A stretch of DNA of 64,000 nt from Galaxea fascicularis (Eukaryota; Cnidaria; Anthozoa; Scleractinia; Euphylliidae): positions 23,057,207-23,121,206 of the forward strand of contig OX419341.1 in the NCBI GenBank assembly GCA_948470475.1. The letters are read 5' to 3'. Within the stretch, counting starts at the first letter, position 1, and each line of letters starts with the position of its first letter. The translations under genes were made by a program, and so were the position numbers. Shown piece by piece: positions 1 to 11,570 of this stretch. The notes beneath the pieces were generated by a model that was not told where the DNA came from, searched no databases, and saw nothing but the letters and a program-made list of their open reading frames with translations.

Positions 1-116
1 GAGCCCCTCTCCTTTCCACCAACCGTTCTTTTTAACTGGCGGGGGGAGGGGTGTAATGTTAGTGGTAGGGGGAGGGGGGGGACGAGGCCAAGGAGAGTGG
101 ATACACGTAACAACCG

Positions 117-262
117 TCAGACGGAGAATAAAGGGAGTAGTTTTGTAAAGAAACTGCGTTGCTGCGCCGGTGGGGGAGTTGTACAGAAAAAATTGATCCA
201 CCGTACTGGCATTCTAGAGGCTGACGTTTCGAGCGTTAGCTCTTTTGTCAGAGCGAATCGAG
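117..262. repeat. Dispersed repeat fragment (family seen again at 1050 and 42857)
   Basis: The stretch has a GTAGTTT-TAAAGAAACTG-GTGCTGCG block, then a GACGTTTCGAGCGTTAGC block. The same blocks recur near 1050-1200 and near 42857-43048, partly in the opposite orientation. The block reads in one frame as a short DEGLTLETS-like peptide, which I associate with the 3' ends of Penelope- or LINE-type elements in cnidarians; that assignment is from memory and tentative. Positions 1-116 hold only G-rich low-complexity DNA. Confidence 0.5.
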
Positions 263-355
263 GAATTATGGGTTAACGCTGGAAACCATTTCTTTCTTCT
301 TTAAACGGAGAGGTTGAACAATGTTTAATTAATAAACCAGGGCTGGAAGTGAAGA

Positions 356-2862
356 CTACAAAACGTACCTAAGAGCAGACAGTTCATGGTGAAATTGCTC
401 GTGTTCAATGTCTCGGCCCACTTGCAATCGATATCTCTTCACTGTCACGTATGCACCTCGGAGTCTCCCCTTCATGTAATAGCTTAATGGTATGTTTAAA
501 TACACGTCATTATTTCCATAAGACTTAACTTCAAGGCTAAGCACCTGGAGAATGTGTGCGGGGATTTCACTCCTCTTTGTCTGACCAGGTTCTGCTGTTG
601 AAGGTAAAGAAGGTTGTTGGGTTTTGTGAGTGGATGGTTTACTGTAAAATAAGAGCGAGACCTCAGAGTTATAATTATCAAAATAACTTCAGTCAGCGCG
701 AGGTTACCATGGTCAACCAAGAATCTTTAAATCCTGGTTAAATCATATCAGATTTACCAGGTAGACCAAGGTTAACAGGACGCTTTTCCATACTGGGCTT
801 AGCTTTTGTAAGTCTGGTTACAGAATCAGGATACTCTGTTTTGACCATGGTGCAGCCCTGAACATAGGTCTTGGTGCCAGGGATCAGAGGCCGAGGATTG
901 CAAGACTTATGTTTCACTAAATTAAATCTAAACAGTGATCTCTTTTGTTTATCACTAACGTAGAATTACAATGAGAGGCCAAAGCAAAGGGCTTATATGA
1001 CATAGTCAAGGTACGGAGAACCATTAGTCTTGCATAACAGTTTCTTTTTCCAGTTGTATAAAGTGGGTAGTTTCTAAAGAAACTGTGGTGCTGCAGTGGT
1101 TCTGCAGAGGCCTACGAAGGGCTAACGCTCGAAACGTCAGCTTTTAGAATCCCTGTGTGGTGGTCAATTTACATTATCAACTCCGTTGATAAAACCAAAT
1201 CTTTTTTCAGTTACCTTGACAACGGCGTCATGATGACACCGAGAAACGTCGGTTGTTCTCGTTAGTTTTTCACTTGTCTATCAATATCATTTGCTTCTTT
1301 TAAATTGTCGTTGGTATTAAACAGAGCAGTATATGTGAAAACCTGGAATGGTTAAAAGTGGATGGGCGAGTGCATGGTGGTCTTATTGGTGAACATTGCA
1401 ACTACCGCGCTCAGTATATTGATTAAAACCAGTAAAACTGTGATAAGTGTACTCGTTACCAGTCTCCTGGAGCAGTTTTTCCGCCATGCTTCGACTGCAT
1501 TTCTCATTAATGCATTTCAAAAGCGTCTCCTGATTGTGATTCTTTGCTTTCAGGTCAGCACCGCACCGTAGCAGCACAGTCAGGCATTGCATGTGACCAC
1601 TGATTAAGGCCGCATGGGCCGCTGTTCCATCTTCCGACAAGCTGAAAGAGTGGCATTAACTTCACTTCCCCCTCAAAGCGTCACTAATTCATTGTCCGCA
1701 GTTTTCACTGCAACTGCGTTTTTTTTTTGCGCCGTAAAATTTTCAAGGTTGTTTTTCAGTAGATGAGACTAGTTCAGTACCTTCTTAAAGCTTCCGTAAT
1801 TCATTTTTTCTCAAAATGAAGATATGGGCATTTCAACAATGACAGTTGCCTCGCCTGCAATTTAAATTTAAATGCAATGTTGTTGCGCCGGACTTGATGA
1901 TTTGCCAGGCAGCCTAAGGGACTGTGCAATAATTATCTGGAGGAGGGGGGGGGGGTTCTAAGATTAATAGGAGGGCCTGAACTTAAACCAAAGCGCAGGG
2001 TAGGGGGGGGGGGGTAAGATGTAATTTCGTAAGCATTTGTAGAGGGGGTTAGAAGTTGAACTGAGAGGTCTGATCTCAATCCATGGACTCAAGATAATGT
2101 ATATTACGTGTAAGCTAATCAAAATCTATTTTTGGAAGCTTTTAAGAAATATTAATATTAACAGCTTCAAAACCTTGTACTAAAAATGAACAGTTTAGGG
2201 AGTATCGGAGGTTGGGGAGGGGGGGTTGAAAGTGATCTGCCCTCTAGACGGGGGTGGACAAGAAGTTATTTTAACTTTAATTCAGGGGGGGTGCAACTTT
2301 ATTTTAAGGCCTACTTTGCTAATTTTAGAACCCCCCCCCCCCTCCAGATAGTTATTGCACAGTCCCTAAGTTGACCCTAGATACAAGCGATTCTTGATTT
2401 ATTTGTATAGAATTGGACTAGTCCAGGGCTTATAAGCTGAAAAATGTTGGAAACAAGCCGAACGACTAACGACTGTGAAAATCGTAGCAGGTCAACGGTT
2501 TCGATAAAATTATCATCTTATACAAACTTCAATTTGGCGCAACTTTGTTAACTGATTTGAGTTTGTCTTGACAGTTGAGTTAATCAGTTTGGAAATGATT
2601 ATTTTATTATCAAATACCTATTAGGATCGGCACCCAAATCCAGCAGCTTTGTAACACAGGATTCTTTTCCTCGCTTTGCTGCTAAGTATAGGGCTGTTTG
2701 ATTTCTGTGATCCTGAATATTAACGTCGGAGACGCACTTGCTTTTGAGGAGATCGCTCAGAGTTTCAATATCACCTCTTTCGGCACTTTCAAACCAACGA
2801 TCAAGATATCGCTTTTCCGGCTGTTGTTTGCGATGTCGGTTGGTCATTTCATATTGTCCCAT
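356..2862 (-). CDS. Ankyrin-repeat protein, three exons, 221 aa
   Basis: Exon 1 is 2862-2618 (ATG at 2862), exon 2 is 1641-1460 and exon 3 is 594-356 with its stop. Splice phases fit (2, then 1) and the spliced length is divisible by three. Exon 1 encodes a charged N-terminus, then an ankyrin repeat with the NQTALYLAAKRG and LLDLGADPN motifs (residues ~55-80). Exon 2 continues with TAAHAALISGH and LLRCGADLKAKN, so there are about three repeats. Exon 3 encodes a basic, non-ankyrin tail with a VKRYRLQVGRDIEHEQFHHE segment. Ankyrin repeats are protein-binding scaffolds; the partner is unknown and the tail matches no family I recognise. Intron 1 (1642-2617) carries a MITE and intron 2 (595-1459) a repeat fragment. 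An extra small exon cannot be excluded. Confidence 0.72.
1050..1290 (+). repeat. Dispersed repeat, DEGLTLETS-type 3' end fragment, in the ankyrin gene intron
   Basis: GTAGTTTCTAAAGAAACTG is followed by GAAGGGCTAACGCTCGAAAC and then by GTGGTCAATTTACATTATCA. These are the same blocks as at 117-262 and in the hairpin at 42857-43048. It is likely a retroelement 3' end. Nothing else is evident in 595-1459. Confidence 0.5.
1918..2366. mobile_element. MITE, PIF/Harbinger-like, 449 bp
   Basis: Terminal inverted repeats begin GGGACTGTGCAATAA-TATCTGGAG at both ends (1918 rightward, 2366 leftward) and run into a G-tract on the left and a C-tract on the right. TAA flanks both ends (1915-1917 and 2367-2369), which fits the 3-bp TWA target duplication of PIF/Harbinger elements. 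There is no coding capacity; the short ORF inside is a by-product of the G-tracts. It lies in intron 1 of the ankyrin gene. Confidence 0.8.
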
Positions 2863-3237
2863 TTAGCAAACATTAATAGAGACAGAGGAAGGTTTTGTCG
2901 AGTTAGATTTGAATGTCGTTTCTCTTTAACCTTTTAGCCAAACCATTGTTGAAACGATAGAACAACGATCCGTACGTCATAATATGCTTTGTGACGTCAG
3001 TTTCTCTCACGCGCGCGCCTAAACATTCTATTCAATAAATACCACTCAATCAGATCTTCAAAAGGGCGAAATTATTCATAAAGTTTAAAAGCACAACTTT
3101 CATAGCCCTTTCATAACTTTTATTCAACTTCTGTTGATATGCATGCGTTTCCCCATTATTGGCGATAAATTTCAGCTAATGTCCCTTCTACAATCAGCGA
3201 CAAATCAAATAGCTCTGGTAATTAATAATTGCGTTTG
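2863..3237. other. Intergenic: ankyrin gene upstream region and 3' flank of copy A
   Basis: An AATAAA poly(A) signal for copy A on the minus strand lies at 3119-3124, about 115 bp past its stop. A TGACGTCA CRE-type octamer at 2991-2998 is a possible promoter element for the ankyrin gene. Confidence 0.45.
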
Positions 3238-5292
3238 TTACTTTCGGCAGCAACAGAAACTGAAGTAAGCGTAGCTGTAGTTCATAACAGTCTCGTCAGA
3301 AACGGAAGCCTCATTTCCCCCATGATTTGCTTGGCTACAACCATAGTTGTAGAAGGCACCCACTATCTGTCCATTCTGTGTAGCCTTGCCCTTTTTTCCA
3401 TAGACAGACACCTCTCCATCGCAGTTATGGTAAGCAGTCTGGGCACAGATCTGAGCACACGTCTTCCTGTTGTTGGTATTTCGCGCCATCACCTTGTTGT
3501 CACAGCAGCCGGTCCCCCCTGACGGAGTACTTCCTCTGCATGCAGCGGCGGCCGCCATATGGAGGGACTGCCACGCCAAGTCATAAGCCGAGTATTTGTC
3601 GTAACCCGCCAGGAGAAGGTTCTGGGGCAGACGACCATTGCTGTCGAGCAAGGCGAAACCCGAGGGTTTTCCAGCTTTTGCCAGTTCTGCTGTCAAGTTG
3701 GCGACCTTGAAAAGGAAGTATGCGAACAGTTTAAATGTATTTATCTAGATCAGCCAACAACCTGCCCTGTGTTGTCATAAGTAATAATTAGATGTCACTC
3801 TCAACTACAACCATTTTCCAACGTGAGCAAACATGTCATAACCGATTTTGACGTTGCTATGGATTGCAATCGACAAAGCGAAACACGAAGGTTACTGAGC
3901 TTTAGCCATTTCCGCACACACAGAGCTTGTACCTACAAATGAAAGTGCGTAAAGAGGGCAAATGACTGAGTTAATGTTATTCCATAGAATTATGGAAAGT
4001 TTAGTCAACTCATATGAGACTCCCCAGCTTTCTTGAAACAATGGTTTGTAGCGCGTCATCTAAAGAAATCTCGAAAAAGAGTAGTCCTTGCCTAATGAAT
4101 TGAGATCACACAACGTCAAATAATAAAATCACTAGCGTATACAATGAGTGACAAGAGAAAATCAATCATTGCATTCAGAAATTAGCAAATTTAAGGTGGG
4201 TTTCTTTCATAGTGCTGGAAAGCTTGAATGGTAACTGATGTTCAATCTCGTCAACAGGGTCAATGATGCCATTTTAGTTCTATTCTGTTATCTTTACATT
4301 ACCTGTTTTTCTAACTTTGCTAATCTGCTTGCTTGTTGACCTGGAAAACGGCAGAAGAGAAGCCGAAATGAAACTATCGGTTTCGACATAGATTCCAGGG
4401 ATTAACTCGTTGTAAGGCAAATACCTTCCACTTTTCATGTTCTTCGTTTTCTTTTATTCCAGTTGGCCTCTAAAATTGAGATTGTCTTGTTTGGTTTCTC
4501 AGATTACAAAAAAAAGGATGAAAGTGAAAGAAAAAGGCCACAGTATGGAAATGGGCTGAAATGGGCTTTATGAAACTCCATACTGGCTAGAGAAACGATG
4601 TTTTTACTTAAAAAATGGCATTATCTTTGAAACAACGCCAAAGGACCCTGAACTGTGAGCGCTCTTTATATAGTATTGAGACAAGACATTTTAGTCTTTT
4701 CATTTGTGATAATGACTCTCTCGTGCAAACTAATCAATCTGAAAGGCGCTAAAATTGTATTTCTCTTTTCTTGCTTCAACTTTAATTTGACCTCCTCCAA
4801 TTTCGTCACAAGAAGCTGAGTCAAACTGAGATACTGCTTCTTCATAAAGATGTCAGTAATCAGAAACGAGTTATGAGTTGTTTACCAGAATTCTCATTGT
4901 CTGTTTCAGCAAGGCAAGTAATAGCATCCGTCTGAAACAAACAAAAAAGCTATGTTAAGATATCGAAGGCAAGTAAAAAAAACTCGACAACGTTATTTTC
5001 AGAACCCATCTATGAATCTCTGGAGCAACAGTAGCTTCCTACACAGACCTTCTTTTGACTTGTCACGCATGACGAGCTAAAAGAAGGTCTGAGTAGGAGA
5101 TCGGTCCCCTGCACTGTGACTCAGACCCACTGAAGACGTTAATTTTCTTACCAAACACTGGCTCTTAGGGCAGTCGGATAAAATATCCAAGACCGCTCCC
5201 TTTGGCGAGCTGTTGCTACCCAGAGCGACGTGCTTGGATAGAATGGCGAAGGCCGCGACGAGGAAAATAAACTTGAAAGTTTGAAGCTTCAT
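3238..5292 (-). CDS. Secreted coiled-coil cysteine-rich protein, copy A, 230 aa
   Basis: Four exons: 5292-5152, 4931-4886, 4340-4303 and 3705-3238. Phases are 0, 1, 0 and the total of 693 nt is exact. Residues 1-25 are a signal peptide (FKFIFLVAAFAILSKHVALG), followed by a short CPKSQC segment. Exon 3 and the start of exon 4 form a heptad-like coiled coil (RLAKLEKQVANLTAELAKAG), suggesting an oligomer. The rest is a compact domain with a GGTGCC motif, a CAQICAQTAYHNC motif, a GFALLDSNGRLPQNLL segment and a CCCRK C-terminus; the even spread of cysteines suggests disulfides in an extracellular domain. I do not recognise the family. Copies B and C share the exon plan and same-strand order, so the family arose by tandem duplication. 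An AATAAA signal lies at 3119-3124. Introns hold nothing else evident. Confidence 0.82.
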
Positions 5293-5418
5293 CTTCGAAG
5301 TCAGTAGGTCTCTTAGACAGGGAGCTATTATCCGTGTGGAGTGTTTAACGAGTTCCGTAGTTTATCCTTACTCAATGATTAAATGAGAAGTAATGATTAA
5401 GAGGCCGTTAACATGCAC

Positions 5419-5428
5419 ATATATATAC
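5419..5428 (-). promoter_or_regulatory. Probable TATA box of copy A
   Basis: A TATATATAT run lies about 130 bp upstream of the copy A start codon. Copy C has a similar box about 75 bp upstream of its ATG. Confidence 0.45.
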
Positions 5429-5619
5429 AATGAATTTTATTCAAAATGACACGAACATTTTTAATAGCCTTTCTTGCTTCTTGATTGGATAATTACGACA
5501 GCAAGGGAATTTCACTGATAAAAAGTTGAAAGTTTATTGACAGGCCGATGATTTGCAAAAATTAAAATCGATCTGAAAGGCTCTGTAGAAATGTAAAACG
5601 TTTATCTTTTGGCTTAGCT

Positions 5620-6560
5620 TTTGGTTGGTGCCTGCGTTTAAAAGCCTCGAAGAGTTGTGGTCAGTTCTTTTTCAGTAATTCCAAGCAGATTTTTCTGCTT
5701 AATTCATGTTTCACAGCAGCAATCGGAAGAATAGGTTACGTTGATAGTTAAATGAATAGTTACGAGAAGCTTTTTGTTGCTAGGGTAATGTGTTAAAAGA
5801 AGTTATCCTTTGGGTCGGGCCTCGGTTTTGAAGATACAAAGACTTTTGGTTGGCTCTTTTTTGGTAATTCCAAGCAAGTCAGTTGTTTGCTAAATTCTTG
5901 TTTCATAACAGCACTCAGAAGATAAGGAAGGTACGTTTATGGAATCAATAATTACGAGAAGCTTTTTGTTGCTAGGGTAACTTGTTAAAACAAATTATCT
6001 TTTGGGTCGTGCCTTGGATTTGAAGCTACAAAGACTTGTGGTTGGCTCTTTCTCGGTAATCCCAAGCAAGTTTTTTGCTTAATTCTTGTTTCATAGCAGT
6101 ACTCGGAAGATAAGGAGGGTACGTTGATGGAATCAGTAGTTACGAGAAGCTTTTTTGTTGCTAGGGTAACTTGTTAAAACAAATTATCTTTTGGGTCGTG
6201 TCTCGGTTTTGAAGCTACAAAGACTTTTGGTTGGGTCTTTCTCGGTAATTCCAATTAAGCAAGTCAGTTTTTTGCTAAATTCTTGTTTCATAACAGCACT
6301 CAGAAGATAAGGAGGGTACGTTGATGGAATCAATAGTTACGAGAAGCTTTTTTGTTGCTAGGGTAACATGTTATAGCAAATTATCTTTTGGGTCGTGCCT
6401 TGGCTTTGAAGCTACAAAGACTTGTGGTTGGCTCTTTCTCGGTAATCCCAAGCAAGTTTTTTTGCTTAATTCTTGTTTCATAGCAGTACTCGGAAGATAA
6501 GGAGGGTACGTTGATGGAATCAATAATTACGAGAAGCTTTTTGTTGCCCGGGTAACTTTT
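5620..6560. repeat. Tandem array of a ~190-bp unit, about five copies
   Basis: The motif TACGAGAAGCTTTTTGTTGC recurs near 5761, 5953, 6141, 6338 and 6528, spacings of 188-197 bp. Each unit also has a TTGGTTGGCTCTTT-CGGTAAT block and a CTTGTTTCATA-CAG block. Inner copies are more alike than the first, typical of unequal crossing over. There is no conserved reading frame. The stretch 6561-6841 shows nothing else. Confidence 0.85.
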
Positions 6561-6841
6561 GTTAAAACAAGACGTTTAGTAAATATTTCATAAAGAAACT
6601 GCACCGTTAGAATTGTTATCATGTGTCTTTCCTATGAATATCCTCACAACCCACCTTAACTTGCGTTTCGAAAACTCCAGCCAAATAGGAAAGGTATCGC
6701 AATTTTAGCGAGCAATTTAGTAAATAATATTGTCCATTGATATGACTCTTACTTAGCAACTGTTACGAGCCTGATTTCACCTTTACAAGTACTGCCCAGA
6801 GCAATCCTAATACTATTTTTTTAAAGTGCGGTGGATTTAAA

Positions 6842-8690
6842 ATGGCCAGTTTGAATATTTTGAAACACATAGACGAACTCCGCATTCTTCTGAATGATCA
6901 AAGCATCGGCGAATTGACCATAAATGAGACGCTAGATGTAAATGTCCAGGGTTATCCGCCGCGATAGGCCTATAAATGGCAGGTTTGGTGGCGGTGTATG
7001 CTTTTACATTCGTTCAAACATAAATTATTCTATCCACAAAACTTTTTACAACCAGCTTCTTGAAATGCTATCAATCGAAATTCGTAAACCCAACTCAAAA
7101 CCTTTGTCGTCACTTCGTGGTATAGACCTCCAAATTCCCCTCTAGAAATTTTTTCGCACTTTGATGCATTGTTAGGCAAATTAGATTCAGAAAATGTTGA
7201 ACTTTTTCTCATGGGGGATATGAATTGTGATTTGTCGTATCAAAAGACAATATTCTTTATGCAAAGGCTCTCCTGAGCGGTACTGACACTTATGGTTTGA
7301 GACAACTTATCAATGAATCAACTCGAATCGCAACCAGACAATGTAAGCTAATGTATATTGTTCTGGAGTCTGTCACATTGCTATTAGTGATCACAGATTA
7401 GTTCATGTTTTCCGAAAAATTTCAATTCCTTCTCCTTTTAAAGGAATCAACTTAATAAGTTATCGACAGTTCAAACATTTCTTGGGACGACCTTAAGCAA
7501 TTTCATAACCCTAATGATAAAATGGAAAACTATTAACTCCGAACTGACTTCACGCACGTCCAATAAAACCTTAATAAACGAAGTAGACTACGACGGACTA
7601 AAATCGGAAAACCAAGCTGACTGATGTAGCAGAAACTGTTAAACTCTCACAACAACAAAACAACAACAACTGCGCAAGTTTTTTTCTCTCCTATCAAAAG
7701 TTTGCCTGACAAAGGCAACCGGAGTTAGATCATATTTCGGCGAAATTATTGAGACAATTGCTGTAATATTCAATCAATCCTTGATAACTGGCATCTTTCC
7801 TGATGAATGGAAATCTGCTAGAGTCACTCCATTGTACAAAAACTCCGGGAAGAGTTTTGAGCCAACAAATTATCGACCAACATCTGTAATTCCAGTCGTA
7901 GCCAAAGTTTTTGAGCGAATAATTCATGACCAGGTATATCAGTCACTATCTAATTAAGAATAGTCTCCTGACACGTCATCAGTCCGGTCTCCGTTCTCTA
8001 CACTATGGTTACAGCACTACTTGAGGGCACTGATCTGGGCTATGGATATTGATCGTGGTCTCATCAACGCTATCGTCTCTTAAGACCTTAAAAAGGCCTT
8101 TGATACAGTTGACCACGAGATTTTGTTACATAAATTGCAGTTTTATGGGACATTACGTCAGTCCTGTTCAGTATAAATGGTTTGTCTCTTACTTAGATAA
8201 CCGTACTCTAATTTATCAAAAGTAATTGTTAAGTAAACCCCGAAATCTTTGAAATGTGGCGTTCCCCAAGGAACAATCCTAGGACCGCTACTTTTTCTGT
8301 TTTATATCAACCAAGGATGTACGCTGATGATACCAGCTTGACGTTTGCTAGTGCCTACGTTGAGGATGTAAATGACTGTCTTTATTATATTATCATGATC
8401 TAAACAAAGTGTACACTTGGTTATCAGCTAACAAGCTTACCTTGAACCTGACAAAAACCAAGTTTATGCTAATTGCATCCAGACAGAAGTTATCGAATCT
8501 TTCAGATTGTCCTTCTCGAACTCTAAATAATATGACCGTGGAGCAGGTGACATCAACTAAATCCCTTGGGGTCCGGCATTGATCAAACTTTAAATTGGAA
8601 AAGCCATGTAGAAAACATCTGCAAAAAGATTGCTTTTTCCATTGGCGCAATAAAACGCATACGACATCGTCTAGTTAAGCGGGGAAGAAG
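6842..8690 (+). mobile_element. Degenerate non-LTR retrotransposon (LINE), endonuclease plus reverse transcriptase remnant
   Basis: An endonuclease-like start (ATG at 6842; GRFGGGVCFYIRSNINYSIH near 6980) is followed by reverse transcriptase motifs scattered over frames: DLKKAFDTVDHEILLHKL near 8085, GVPQGTILGPLLF near 8260 and YADDTS near 8320. Many stops and frameshifts break it, and a part between the two domains is missing. It is an old dead copy of a Jockey/CR1/RTE-type element; the clade is not resolved. Confidence 0.75.
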
Positions 8691-8857
8691 TGAATATCTC
8701 GACGGCCCATAAAATTCTCAAAACAAAGAGAACAAACTATCGTAGATATAGGGTGTAAACAATGTTGGTTTGCCAACGATGATGCCTTGGAGAAAAGGAT
8801 TCAGTGGATATAGAACGCTTCTACTTTAAATAATGAACAGAAGAAGTTGCAAACTTT

Positions 8858-9535
8858 AAGACCTTCTTCATTTATTACGACTTCTGAAAAAAAAAACGGA
8901 CCTTAAATAGGATAAACCGAATAAGGTACACGATTACAAAAAAGAACAACAAATGGTGGTAAATTAATAGACGACAAAAAGTAAAAAAAGAGCCGAGCGA
9001 AAAATACTGAATAAACTGAAAAAAACGCCACTACAAAAACAATTAATAAAAGAAGAGATAAAAATTGATCAAAAACATCTAAACTGGCTAAAACGAATAC
9101 GGTAAATGAAGAAGCAATGCGGCAGGTATTAGAAAGGAATATCTGAAGAACGGCAACCGACCCCGACGTAAAAGTCAAGCATGCCAAAATCCCAAAACGA
9201 GGCCTTTGGAGCCTGAAAGGGCCGATAAACAACAAAATACCTGGAGGGTCCTTAAACAATGTAAATCATAGTACGTTCTCCAAACAGGGCCTTTGAGTAG
9301 AAAAAGGGCCATTAAACGATTGATCACGCAAAAACGTAAACTATGGGAGAAAGAAATTAATTGTAACAAATTCTGTCATTCAATTTATTTAGTATTTTTC
9401 GCTCCGCTGATTTTGCTTTTTTGCCGTCTATTAATTACCACGATTTGTTGTTCTTTTTTGTAATTACGTAATCACTAACACTTTTATCCTATTTAAGGAC
9501 CGTTTGTATTCAAAAGTCGTAATAACTGAAGGTCT
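8858..9535. repeat. Long inverted repeat (arms ~130 bp) in AT-rich spacer
   Basis: 8858-8990 and 9400-9535 are inverted copies. Both contain TTACAAAAAAGAACAACAAAT and GGTCCTTAAATAGGATAAA on the corresponding strand. The loop is about 400 bp and has GGGCC-rich degenerate coding-like sequence. It is either a foldback transposon or a head-to-head pair of retroelement fragments. 9536-9863 holds a TA microsatellite near 9710 and nothing else clear. Confidence 0.6.
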
Positions 9536-9863
9536 TTGACCGAAACGTTATATTATATTTTTAATCTCTTTTTAACATCAGAAGTTGTCCATCATCGCTT
9601 TTCTTCTATCTTTTTACATTCATTCATGCTGTGAGGTTTGGACTGAGAACCTAACTGACCCTCCTGACGCGGTGACACCTTTGTTGGCCTGAGAGATCCA
9701 TTAACAGTTGTATATATATATAAAGAAATAACTATAAAGCTCCGCTTTTAGGCTTGGCTAATTAGATATTGCAAACTTTTCTAAAGTCTGTGCAGGAACG
9801 TTGGATATATAACAAATCACTGCTCAAATCTCTGAACGTTTTTGGTCAATAAGGCTCTGAACG

Positions 9864-10224
9864 CTAATGAGAAGCCAGGTGAATGCTTTGTTGTTTGAGT
9901 CCTTCGGGTTTGTACTTATTCCCTGAGAACACTTTTAAACCCTCAACAAAAATGTCTTTGGAGTGCAACACTCGTAGCTTTATACCACTAGAAAGCTGTT
10001 GCTGATGATCTGTTGTTCTTCGGTAAATTTTCTTTAACAGTCTCGACGCCTGTCTCAATGTGAGGGCCCACATGAAGTAAGTTTATTCCCCTAAGATCAG
10101 TTACACGAGCAACAAAAAATGTCCGATGGAAGGTCACAAGTTCGACTCTTTCGGTTGGGACAACTGCTCGTAATCTTTTTCCTGGTATGCCTGTGGTAGT
10201 ATACACAAAAATTAGACACTTCAT
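9864..10224 (-). pseudogene. Unidentified coding-like fragment, frameshifted
   Basis: Two overlapping minus-strand frames (10224-9988 and 10073-9864) read like one protein broken by a frameshift: VTFHRTFFVARVTDLRGINL in the first, then VLHSKDIFVEGLKVFSGNKY in the second. No splice sites or family are evident. It could be a piece of an old mobile element or a chance ORF. Confidence 0.25.
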
Positions 10225-11570
10225 AAAAAAATAAAGTAATAATAAGAAGGACTGTGTTGCACTGCATTACAACAGGCTTCGGAGGAGGAAGAGCCCATGG
10301 TATTCATGGTCAGCGCCAGCAGATTAACCTCTCTTAGCGACGAAGAAGGGAGAACGCTATTCTAATAGCTCTTTCAAAACGAACACGATTACTTCCTCAA
10401 CTGAGCGCGAGGACAAGGATTCCATATCTTGTGCTTGAGCTTATGCTTGCGTTCGCTTGCGTTGTGTGAAAACGGAACAGAGCGTGAGCAGAACGCGAGC
10501 TGTTATGCTTGTCCAATGAAAGCACCAGTTCCAAATTCCTCCCGGTTTTTACCAGCACTGTAGTTACGTAATACATCGGAAACGACAGTTTGCTGATGTA
10601 TTACGTGACAACAGGCACAAGGCACAAGAAAGGCGGGTACATGCAGTGTAATAAGTTTACTTATCTTTACTTTTGTACTCTGGATTCCTAAAGGAGAACT
10701 CACGACAGTCCTATCTTTGTTACAGGGTTATACAAGTGCCCCCCCCCCCCCGCACCTCTCCCCCACCTGTTTCTCTCCTTTGAGATGTCCCTAACCTAGA
10801 AGGATTTCGTTTCCATCATTTTTTGATTGTCTTCTTCGTCTTCTACGCAGCGGGAGAAAAAGAAACAACAAGATCTGAAAATAAAGCCTGCTAGCCAGCG
10901 CCATATTGGCCGCCTTATAACAGAGAGTATTTAACTAGTACTTCCTTGCACCTTTGTGCTTACGTCACGATTAGTTTTCACTTGACATGGATGCCTTATG
11001 GTTTCGCTTATTCTTGCGCTGGTGCTTGCATCGCTAGTGAAAACCAGGCTTAAGGGCTGGTTTCCACGTATGAAGCAAACATAATCAACACGAACCCTTC
11101 GTACATGCAAACCGGTGGGACGCAAGCATAAGCGGCTTGTGCCTGTTCTTGTACACGTGACTTATGCTTACGTCGCCCCGGCTTAGACTTATGACGTAAC
11201 GGCATAGGTATGACCACAAACACGTGTGCTCGTGCATATTTACTTGCGTCGTTGTTTCGTACGTGTAAACCGAAACGACGCAAGTATGATACAAGTCAAG
11301 CCCGGCATGTTGGAATCAAATCTCGCGTTAAAAGGTAGTCCTACGATTGGTGTTATTCATAAAAAATGCGGAACGATTTTACGCAAGTTATTATATACAG
11401 CACTACGAGAAGACTAGAAAGAAAGAAAAACGACACGAGTTTAAGTGTCACTTCACTCCGTTTATTGAACTTCCAGCTGTTATCATCACATTGGTGATAC
11501 GTTTTATCTTAAGTTTATACTACACCCCCTGAATCAAATCACTCGCTGGGTAACAATCATGCTGCAGTTG
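10225..11570. other. Intergenic with MITE-like debris
   Basis: The blocks GTGAAAACCAGGCTTA (11037-11052) and GGCTGGTTTCCACGTATG (11055-11072) face each other like eroded terminal repeats. ACGT-rich segments near 10430-10500 and 11050-11290 belong to the same style of repeat. A C-run lies at 10739-10752. From about 11390 on, the sequence is homologous to the 3' flank of copy C, including TTTATT at 11461-11466, the inverse of the AATAAA signal. Confidence 0.4.

Noticed and set aside
8903..9259. A hydrophobic 118-aa minus-strand ORF resembling a membrane protein
   Set aside because: It lies across one arm and the AT-rich loop of an inverted repeat; phenylalanine and leucine runs come from T-rich DNA.
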